From the NCBI GenBank assembly GCA_031292465.1, contig JARLHB010000350.1, forward strand, positions 1-13,885: DNA of 13,885 nucleotides. Reading direction: 5' to 3'. A program made the translations under genes and the position numbers. Below, piece by piece: positions 1-5,972 of the stretch. The stretch comes from Ignavibacteriaceae bacterium. Lineage in GTDB: Bacteria; Bacteroidota; Ignavibacteria; Ignavibacteriales; Ignavibacteriaceae. Below the pieces are notes generated by a model. It was given only the letters and a program-made list of their open reading frames with translations. It ran no database searches and was not told the DNA's origin. Each line of letters starts with the position of its first letter. Within the stretch, counting starts at the first letter, position 1.

Positions 1-267
1 AGTAACAAGCATTATCGGGATATTCGCATAGCTTGTTTCTTTTTTAATGTAATTGGATAATTTAATTCCGTCTATTTTCTCACCTTTAAGATAAGTATTC
101 TTTAGGTTTATATCCATAATTACCAAACTAATATCATCTGTACCTAAAGATTCGATAACTTTATCTCCATCCTCAATAACAATAGGATTAAAGCCAGCCT
201 TTTTGAATATAAAAAGATAAAAATCCACTGTAAAAGGATCGTCTTCCACTATAAGTAAATTTTTCAT
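1..267 (-). CDS. Response regulator receiver domain, 3' end outside window
   Basis: This is the N-terminal 89 residues of a receiver (REC) protein; the rest lies beyond the left edge. The ATG at 267-265 overlaps the motB1 stop in an ATGA junction, and an AAGGA stretch lies just before it. The protein begins MKNLLIVEDD, giving the acidic pair D9/D10. The predicted phospho-acceptor is D52 in VIMDINL, and the last visible residues IMLVT put the conserved Thr at position 89. The loop after D52 is longer than usual, with about ten extra residues before DGI. The visible part is a bare receiver; whether an output domain follows cannot be told. Position at the end of the motility operon suggests a CheY-like or relay role (inference). 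Confidence 0.88.
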   Translation of the reverse strand, partial: MKNLLIVEDDPFTVDFYLFIFKKAGFNPIVIEDGDKVIESLGTDDISLVIMDINLKNTYLKGEKIDGIKLSNYIKKETSYANIPIMLVT

Positions 268-1034
268 TCCTTGCTATCCGAATATTTAATAATAATACTT
301 ATTCTTCTATTTACAAAACTGTAGGGGTCCTTCTTGTCACGCAGCATTCTATCGGCATATCCTCTAACCTGTTCAATCTTGTCTTCACTTAGTTTACCTG
401 ATGTTAAAGCGCGCCTGGCGGAATTTGCCCTGTCTGCACTAAGTTCAAAGTTTGTGTAACCATTCGGCCCGTCATTATAAGGCCGGGAATCAGTGTGCCC
501 TTCAATAAGAATTTTATTACCTAGTTTGGAAATGTCATTCCCGATTTTCTGCAAAAGCAAAAACGCCTGATGGGTAAGTTCAGCCGTACCTATTTGAAAG
601 AACATATCTTTTGAAGATTCAACGATTTCTATTCTCAGCCCCTCTTTCACAAATTCAACTTTAATCTGCCCCATCAAATTGCTAAAAGTAGGATCCTTTG
701 AAAGTTCATTTACAATATCCTGACCAAGCTTTTTTAGTAATTCCATTTCTTTTTGATGAGCCATTTGCATATCAAACGCACCTTCGGCTTTAGCAACTGA
801 TGGGCCACTGTTAAGAATACCCTTACCGGCCGAGATACCTATGGGATCATTAAAATAACTGGCAACAGATTTTTGCACCTCTTTACTTTGCCCCATAATC
901 CAAAGAACTATAAACAAAGCCATCATTGCTGTAACAAAATCCGCATAAGCAACTTTCCATGCACCGCCGTGAGCTCCTCCATGCTTATTAATCTTCTTTA
1001 CTATCCGGGGTGGTACTTCGTTTCCGTTGGACAT
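264..1034 (-). CDS. motB: MotB stator protein, proteobacterial type (second stator set)
   Basis: This is the peptidoglycan-anchoring stator subunit that forms the ion channel with MotA. It has 256 residues. A short cytoplasmic N-terminus is followed by one membrane segment (about 28-47) holding the ion-binding Asp D32 in YADFVTAMMALF, the same number as in E. coli MotB. The region around 55-75 corresponds to the plug. A C-terminal OmpA-like domain shows IEGHTDSRP (177-185) and the SADRANSARRAL helix (199-210) that bind peptidoglycan. Membrane-segment sequence resembles proton-type MotB, so H+ coupling is likely but inferred. It starts 4 bases after the motA1 stop, and its stop overlaps the next response regulator by 4 bases. 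Confidence 0.95.
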   Translation of the reverse strand: MSNGNEVPPRIVKKINKHGGAHGGAWKVAYADFVTAMMALFIVLWIMGQSKEVQKSVASYFNDPIGISAGKGILNSGPSVAKAEGAFDMQMAHQKEMELLKKLGQDIVNELSKDPTFSNLMGQIKVEFVKEGLRIEIVESSKDMFFQIGTAELTHQAFLLLQKIGNDISKLGNKILIEGHTDSRPYNDGPNGYTNFELSADRANSARRALTSGKLSEDKIEQVRGYADRMLRDKKDPYSFVNRRISIIIKYSDSKE

Positions 1035-1038
1035 AACG

Positions 1039-1893
1039 CTATTTCTTTCCCCTTACATAATTTTCAAGTTCAGAAAAAGATGGGCGTTCGTCGGTAGATA
1101 TTGTTCTTCTTGCAATTTCAACTGCAATAATCGGCGGGTTGCCTTTTGCATATGCAACTATACAAGCCTTAATCGTATGAAAAATCCTGAGCCTTCCTTC
1201 CATATTCAGTTCAATATTAGCGGCTAAAGGATTTACAAAACCATATGCCAATAATACGCCGAGAAATGTACCAACAAGAGCTGCTGCCACATGGTGGCCT
1301 ACAACTTCAGCACCTTTATCTATTGAGCCCATTGTAACGATAATACCAAGAACAGCGGCTACAATTCCCAGCCCTGGCAGCGAATCACCGACCCTTGCAA
1401 TGGTGCCAGACACAGGCTTAGCTTCAAGTTCAAACGTCTCTATCTCTGCATCGATTAATTCTTCCAGCTCGTGGGGAGGAACTCCGCCGGAAAGCATTAC
1501 TTTCATTGTATCGGCAAAAAAGTTTCTCGTCATTTCATTATTAACAAATTTTTTGTTTTGTGAAAGTATATTACTTTCCAAAGGGTTTTCTATGTGCTTT
1601 TCTATAGCAAGCAATCCATCTCTTTGGGCAACTAAAAACAACTCGTTAAATGACTTCAATAAATCAAGATAATCCTGCTTTGTATATTGACTTGGGCTAA
1701 TAGCCTTCGGTATTTCAGCAATAATTTTCTTAATTAACGAAAGGGGGGCCGATATAAGCAAACTGCCAATAGCTGCTCCGCCTATAGTAATAAATTCGGA
1801 ATACTGAAGCAGTAATAATAAATTACCCCCCGCAAGTAAAAACCCGGCAACAACACCAACAACAACAACTGCAATACCAATTATAACAAACAT
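1039..1893 (-). CDS. motA: MotA stator protein, proteobacterial type (second stator set)
   Basis: This is the inner-membrane stator subunit that pushes on FliG. The 284-residue length matches the long E. coli-type MotA. Visible landmarks include two N-terminal membrane segments, the cytoplasmic loop AQRDGLLAIEKHIE with R91 and E98 (charged residues that face FliG in E. coli, R90/E98), and TM3/TM4 with P173 and P222 at the same numbers as E. coli. The TM3 stretch GIVAAVLG has Ala where sodium-type PomA has a key Thr, consistent with proton use (inference). The ATG is one base past the stop of the REC-HPt gene; no strong ribosome site is seen, so translational coupling is likely. It is followed 4 bases later by motB1. 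Confidence 0.95.
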   Translation of the reverse strand: MFVIIGIAVVVVGVVAGFLLAGGNLLLLLQYSEFITIGGAAIGSLLISAPLSLIKKIIAEIPKAISPSQYTKQDYLDLLKSFNELFLVAQRDGLLAIEKHIENPLESNILSQNKKFVNNEMTRNFFADTMKVMLSGGVPPHELEELIDAEIETFELEAKPVSGTIARVGDSLPGLGIVAAVLGIIVTMGSIDKGAEVVGHHVAAALVGTFLGVLLAYGFVNPLAANIELNMEGRLRIFHTIKACIVAYAKGNPPIIAVEIARRTISTDERPSFSELENYVRGKK

Positions 1894-1894
1894 A

Positions 1895-2614
1895 TTACTT
1901 TTCTTCTACCGTATTTGCTTCTTCAATTTCTTTAATAATAGAAAATACCTGGTTACACATCATATTGATCTGATCCCAGCTAATTTTCGTTCCATTTAAT
2001 TGATCTTCAATTACCCCGCTTAATAAGGTTAATTTAGGATACCCTATCGTACTTCCGGCTCCTTTAAACTCGTGTATAATATATTTTAACGTTTCCCTGT
2101 CATGCGAACTTATAGCTTCTGTAATAACTTCCTTTTTTACCAAAGTGCTTTTTAAGAAAATTGACGCTAATTTCTTCTGAATATCATTTGATTCAGATGT
2201 TGAAAAAGTTTTCGCTTTTTTAGCTTTTGATAAAAAGTCCGGGCCAAGCATTTCATTTATGTTTTTAACAATAATTTCTTTTTGAAGGGGTTTAGACATA
2301 ACTCTTTCCGCTCCGGCTTCAATAACGCTTAGAACATTAGTCCTGTTGGTATTACCACTGATAATAATTACCGGTATGGATTTAAGTCCATCCAATACTT
2401 TTAAAACCTGCAGCATTTTCACGCCGTCAAAATTGGGCATCATAAGATCAAGAAAAATTATAGCCGGTTTGTGTTCGGCAGCGGCCTGTATTCCTTCAAA
2501 ACCGTCGGAACAGGTTATAACCTCAAAGTTATAATCGCTGAAAAAGTTTTTTAATGACCTTCTTATAACTTCCGAATCATCTACCACAAGAATTGTTTGT
2601 TTGTCTTCACCCAT
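1895..2614 (-). CDS. Receiver-HPt two-domain phosphotransfer protein
   Basis: This 239-residue soluble protein has an N-terminal receiver domain (about 6-124) with acidic residues D12/D13, phospho-acceptor D56 in FLDLMMP, S86 and K108 (MSKP). A linker of about 20 residues leads to a helical C-terminal domain whose HEFKGAGSTIG (H181, K184, G185) matches the HxxKG signature of histidine-phosphotransfer (HPt) domains. There is no DNA-binding or enzyme output domain, so it probably passes phosphate between other proteins. It overlaps the csrA 3' end by 8 bases and ends one base before motA1. An AGAAGG sequence about 13 bases upstream of ATG is a distant ribosome site. It could relay to the receiver protein at 267-1. 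The partner kinase is unknown. Confidence 0.88.
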   Translation of the reverse strand: MGEDKQTILVVDDSEVIRRSLKNFFSDYNFEVITCSDGFEGIQAAAEHKPAIIFLDLMMPNFDGVKMLQVLKVLDGLKSIPVIIISGNTNRTNVLSVIEAGAERVMSKPLQKEIIVKNINEMLGPDFLSKAKKAKTFSTSESNDIQKKLASIFLKSTLVKKEVITEAISSHDRETLKYIIHEFKGAGSTIGYPKLTLLSGVIEDQLNGTKISWDQINMMCNQVFSIIKEIEEANTVEEK

Positions 2615-2864
2615 TTTTATCTGTTAACCTTCTTATTTTATTTAATTTAAGTTTAGATAAATCAGCTAATTTTTGTTTACCAAGAAGCGATGCTTCAATT
2701 GTAACCTGTTTTACCTTGTCGTAGATTTCACCTCTGTAAATTTCCACATCATGCGGTGCAGTAATTCCCAGTTTCACCTGTCCATCGGATATTGAAAGAA
2801 CCTTAATGGTTATGTCAGAACCAATTTTTATTTCTTCTTCGAATTTTCTCGTTAAAATCAACAT
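2607..2864 (-). CDS. csrA: Carbon storage / flagellin translation regulator CsrA
   Basis: This RNA-binding dimer typically represses translation by covering GGA motifs near ribosome sites, and in many FliW-containing bacteria it controls flagellin. The 85 residues start MLILTRKF, with the RNA-contact residues L4 and R6, and the core GQVKLGITAP leads to VEIYRGEIY with R44. It is longer than E. coli CsrA (61 residues). The C-terminal extension (about 60-85, rich in Lys and Leu) is where FliW binds CsrA in Bacillus, consistent with the fliW gene 16 bases upstream. The ATG at 2864 is preceded by ACGGAT in that gap, which can serve as ribosome site and also fits the ANGGA core bound by CsrA. The 3' end overlaps the REC-HPt gene by 8 bases. 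Confidence 0.96.
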   Translation of the reverse strand: MLILTRKFEEEIKIGSDITIKVLSISDGQVKLGITAPHDVEIYRGEIYDKVKQVTIEASLLGKQKLADLSKLKLNKIRRLTDKNG

Positions 2865-2870
2865 AAGTTA

Positions 2871-2875
2871 TCCGT
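2871..2875 (-). promoter_or_regulatory. Possible CsrA-binding ANGGA site over the csrA ribosome site
   Basis: In the 16-base gap between fliW and csrA the mRNA sense reads ACGGA, then TAACTT, then ATG. The GGA is the only purine-rich candidate for ribosome binding, and it also matches the ANGGA core of CsrA targets. Binding here would give autoregulation, as known for CsrA in other bacteria. A five-base motif occurs often by chance, so the regulatory reading is weak. Confidence 0.3.
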
Positions 2876-2880
2876 AATTA

Positions 2881-3261
2881 TTACTCTTTAAATAGGCTGT
2901 ATTTAATGGGATATTTATCGGAATCTAAAATTTTCTGATAACCGCTTTTATCATCCTGGTTTATATAAACAGGAGCTTTTAGGTTTACAGTAATTTTTAA
3001 AATATCAGGATTCATGTTCACAATGCCAAAAGCTTCGTGCTCTTTTTCCTGCGGATAACTATCATCAACCATTCTTAACCCAATCATTGGAAATGCAATC
3101 CCGGGCTCTTCAATTGAATTAAGCCAAAAAAAGATATCATCGTCCACCTTAATAAGCAGATAGTCCTTTAATTGTTCAAATCCAAAAATTCCCGACTCAA
3201 ATTTAATAATAAGATTACTATCAAATTCAACTACACCAAATTGATTCGTTTTAATTTGCAT
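2881..3261 (-). CDS. fliW: Flagellar assembly factor FliW (short form)
   Basis: FliW binds flagellin and, when free, CsrA, so that CsrA repression follows the state of export. The 126 residues show the family pattern: an N-terminal strand ending VVEF, then FESGIFGFEQLKDYLLI, then SIEEPGIAFPMI, and near the end ITVNLKAPVYIN and DSDKYPIKYSLF. Typical FliW is about 145-150 residues. The missing length falls between the FPMI strand and the VNMNPDILKITVNLKAP strand (about 63-85), which is shorter than usual. The ATG lies 6 bases after the motB2 stop, without a clear Shine-Dalgarno sequence. The order fliW-csrA is common. No flagellin gene is in the window. Confidence 0.93.
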   Translation of the reverse strand: MQIKTNQFGVVEFDSNLIIKFESGIFGFEQLKDYLLIKVDDDIFFWLNSIEEPGIAFPMIGLRMVDDSYPQEKEHEAFGIVNMNPDILKITVNLKAPVYINQDDKSGYQKILDSDKYPIKYSLFKE

Positions 3262-3267
3262 AATATA

Positions 3268-4113
3268 TTACTTTTTTATTATAACTATATCTACTCTTCT
3301 ATTAGAAGCTCTGCCTTCCATGGTTTCATTTGTTGATATAGGCTTATATTCGGAATTGCCAACAATAGAAACCTTTTCAGGGTTAAGCCCTTCACTATTA
3401 ATTAAATAATAAGCAGTATTCAAAGCTCTTGCAACAGACAAATGCCAGTTTGAAGGAAACGATGCCGTATTTATCGGAACATTATCCGTATGCCCCTCAA
3501 TTCTTATATCATTAGGCAATTCCTTTAATATTCCCGCCAGCCGGTTTAGAATAGTAACAGAATAAGTAGCAAGTTCTGAACTGCCGGATGGGAAAAGGAT
3601 ATCATCTAATATATGAATTGTTACACCTCTTTCATTCTCTTCAAGACGGATAGAATTATTATAATGATATTTATCAATTAACTGGCTCAATTCATTTTTC
3701 AAATGGCCTTCATTACCTGACGAACTACCATTTCCTGAACTCTTCATGCTAACTACTTTGCCATGACTTCCGAATACATCACCCATAGCTGTCATCATCT
3801 TTTGATATTTATCAACATCAATTTTTGATATTGCATATAAAATAATAAACAAACCTAATAACAGAGTAATTAAATCTGAATAAGTAAGCAGATACCTGTC
3901 TTTTTCGCCACTTTCGGAAAACGGTGATTCTTCACCATCTAAGAAAGCATCATTCTTAATTGTTCTTTTTGTGGAAGCAGGCTTAGTAGCCTTGCTTTCA
4001 CTACCGACGGAATTTCCCCACTCTGAAGAGCCAAAATGCCCTCCAGGGAAATCTCCATCATGTGTTTTTCTTCTAAGTGGCATTTCTTCAATTTGTCGCC
4101 TATTGGCAGCCAT
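3268..4113 (-). CDS. motB: MotB-family stator protein, Gram-positive/MotS-like type (first stator set)
   Basis: This is the peptidoglycan-anchored stator subunit paired with the upstream MotA2. In the 281-residue form the single membrane segment (about 74-95) holds the ion-binding Asp D80 in LLTYSDLITLLLGLF. The OmpA-like domain has IEGHTDNVP (205-213), LSVARA (225-230) and RASNRRVDI (258-266). The start is uncertain. The only ATG codons before the membrane segment are at 4113 and 4083, both far inside motA2, giving an overlap of about 175 or 145 bases and an N-terminal tail of 60-70 polar residues instead of the usual 20-30. Neither ATG has a strong ribosome site. The TYSDLIT sequence resembles MotS/PomB-type proteins, but ion type cannot be decided. 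Confidence 0.9.
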   Translation of the reverse strand: MAANRRQIEEMPLRRKTHDGDFPGGHFGSSEWGNSVGSESKATKPASTKRTIKNDAFLDGEESPFSESGEKDRYLLTYSDLITLLLGLFIILYAISKIDVDKYQKMMTAMGDVFGSHGKVVSMKSSGNGSSSGNEGHLKNELSQLIDKYHYNNSIRLEENERGVTIHILDDILFPSGSSELATYSVTILNRLAGILKELPNDIRIEGHTDNVPINTASFPSNWHLSVARALNTAYYLINSEGLNPEKVSIVGNSEYKPISTNETMEGRASNRRVDIVIIKK

Positions 4114-4718
4114 ATAATATTAGCGCTAAAAACGCCCCATAATGTTGCAATAAAAGCCGAAGCTATATTCTTAATTAATGAATTAGGATCACCGCCGGCA
4201 TGGGCTAAGGACATAATTAATCCCATAACCGTACCAATTATACCCATTGTAGGCGCATACCCGCCCATTTTAGTAAATATAAAAATATTTGAATAATGTC
4301 TTTCCTGCATAGCCCTGATTTCCAATGCAGCTAAATTTTGCAGTGATTCCGCATCTGTTCCATCTATTACATATTTTACTAACTTCCTCGGAAAAACATA
4401 TTCAAGCCTGTCTAGTTTTTTCTCTACTGAAAGCAGTCCTTCCTTTCTAGACATTATCGAAAGATCTACCAGATTATTAATCAGTCCATTAATATTGTAT
4501 TTATTAGGAAAATACGCCAGGTACATTAACCTGAGAATATTTTTAAATTTATCAAACCCGAAGCCAATAATAATAGCTGCAAACGTTCCCCCGAAAACAA
4601 TTAGTATTGGAGGAATAAGGAACAAAGCCTCAAAAGCTCCGCCTTCCCAGAAAAATGCTCCGAATATTGAAAGTACTCCTAGAAGAAGCCCTCCCAAAGT
4701 AGAGGATTTACGAATCAT
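3939..4718 (-). CDS. motA: MotA-family stator protein, Gram-positive/PomA-like type (first stator set)
   Basis: This inner-membrane stator subunit has 259 residues, the short MotA/PomA size class. Four membrane segments are visible (about 8-27, 32-53, 155-173, 185-206). The cytoplasmic loop contains SRKEGLLSVEKKL (90-102), and TM3/TM4 carry P156 and P205. TM3 reads GIIGTVMGL with T163 and TM4 has IATLWG with T192, residues that line the channel in sodium-type PomA but also occur in some proton types. The C-terminal end EGILALQSGEIPSVV is family-typical, so translation really does continue to 3939 through the region that also encodes the MotB2 N-terminus. The ATG overlaps the flgL stop (ATGA). 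Confidence 0.94.
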   Translation of the reverse strand: MIRKSSTLGGLLLGVLSIFGAFFWEGGAFEALFLIPPILIVFGGTFAAIIIGFGFDKFKNILRLMYLAYFPNKYNINGLINNLVDLSIMSRKEGLLSVEKKLDRLEYVFPRKLVKYVIDGTDAESLQNLAALEIRAMQERHYSNIFIFTKMGGYAPTMGIIGTVMGLIMSLAHAGGDPNSLIKNIASAFIATLWGVFSANIIWLPIGDKLKKCHLEEKHMMEISLEGILALQSGEIPSVVKARLLSLLPQKEQLRMMLS

Positions 4719-5971
4719 AAGTAGTCCATCAAGGATTTATTAGTTATTTCAGCCGCCACTTTGTATGATGCATCTAAAAGATACTGCAAATTTGAAAGCT
4801 CTGTTGCGGATTTTGCCGCATCAATTGATTGTACACCTGAAACTAAATTACTTAATTGTGTCTGCTGGCTGCTTAATAATGTTTGTGTATTAGTAAGCTG
4901 ATTAGTAACATTACCGGCTTTTGCAATATTATCCAGTATTCTGTCATTAAAATCCGATATGGTTTTAATTTGTGCATCTGTAGGCGCTGTGCCTGATTTT
5001 AATGTACTAATTATAGACATTAGATTATTAAATATATCTGTATTCTGATTTTCAGAAAGCGTTACCGATGATGTACCGCTGGCTTCTTTAACTGCTGAAA
5101 TATCCAGACTAAAATTAATTTTTGAACCGGGAATATTCACCTGTATTTGATCAGGCGTTTTGCCATCAACCGTTTGCAGTTTACCTGTTGTAGAATTAAA
5201 AGCCAGAGTCTGCGCTGCCGGTGTGGAAGTTAGTACTGAAGTATTTGAACTATTTAAAACATCATACGTCATACTGTATGTATTAGCCGCAGTTTTAGTA
5301 TAATTTACCTGCAACGTATATGCTGCGCCGCTTTTATCATAAATTGTAGTTTTATTATTAACGGTATCGCCAACACTTGTAGTAGAGTCAATATTGCCGT
5401 TTTGGGATACAATGGTTCCGAAAACATCGGTACCACTCATATTAATTTTTTGTGATGTGCTGCTGGAGGTTTTAATAACCTGACTGCCGGAAATGTCTGA
5501 AGCCTTAACATCAATAGACGATTTATCGGTCGAATATCCAAAAGGTGCAGTGGAGTTATCAGTTCCGCCGAATACATATTTACCGTTAGATTGTGTATTT
5601 GCTAAGCTTACAATTGAATCCAGCGACTGTTGAATTTGATCTGCATAATTGGAGTAGTTACCCGTTTCTGTAGTATTCGAAAGATTGTTTAACGTCGTCA
5701 TTACGCTTGATACTTCAGTTTGAATACTTTGCATAGTATCTGTAGTATCCGTAACATAACTGGAAGCTGTATCAACATTACTTGAATAAGCTTTTGACTG
5801 CGCAAGCTGCATATCCCATTGAATCAAACTGGCACAATCCGATGGCGAATCAGATGGCTGCTGAATTTTTTGGTTGGATGCAATTTGAGTTTGCAAAGTA
5901 TTCAACCTTGTTTTTATATCATTATAATTTTTTATAAAAGTAGAATTTAAAGTTATATCTGCTATTCTCAT
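4715..5971 (-). CDS. flgL: Hook-filament junction protein FlgL (HAP3) with inserted hook-like domain
   Basis: FlgL is exported and joins hook and filament after FlgK. The flagellin-like N-terminal helices (1-135, starting MRIADITLNS and reaching NGKYVFGG) and the C-terminal helix region (311-418) are as expected. At 418 residues it is about 100 longer than E. coli FlgL (317). The extra part lies between SGTDVFG (179-185) and TDIFNNLMSII (311-321), which are nearly adjacent in ordinary FlgL. Within the insert TTIYDKSGAAYTL (208-220), KTAANTYSMTY (226-236) and TLAFNSTTGKL (255-265) resemble the D2/FlaE domain of hook protein FlgE. One Cys (C46) is present. The gene starts one base after the flgK stop, with no ribosome site, so coupling is likely. 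Confidence 0.92.
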   Translation of the reverse strand: MRIADITLNSTFIKNYNDIKTRLNTLQTQIASNQKIQQPSDSPSDCASLIQWDMQLAQSKAYSSNVDTASSYVTDTTDTMQSIQTEVSSVMTTLNNLSNTTETGNYSNYADQIQQSLDSIVSLANTQSNGKYVFGGTDNSTAPFGYSTDKSSIDVKASDISGSQVIKTSSSTSQKINMSGTDVFGTIVSQNGNIDSTTSVGDTVNNKTTIYDKSGAAYTLQVNYTKTAANTYSMTYDVLNSSNTSVLTSTPAAQTLAFNSTTGKLQTVDGKTPDQIQVNIPGSKINFSLDISAVKEASGTSSVTLSENQNTDIFNNLMSIISTLKSGTAPTDAQIKTISDFNDRILDNIAKAGNVTNQLTNTQTLLSSQQTQLSNLVSGVQSIDAAKSATELSNLQYLLDASYKVAAEITNKSLMDYL

Positions 5972-5972
5972 A

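Noticed and set aside
2868..2890. Possible second sigma-28 promoter before csrA (TAAAGAG and TCCGATAA-like pieces)
   Set aside because: The TAAAG-like and ATAA pieces are only about 7 bases apart instead of 11, so spacing is wrong.
2910..2940. TCCGATAA -10-like sequence in fliW
   Set aside because: No TAAA-type -35 element lies at the proper distance; it is inside coding sequence.
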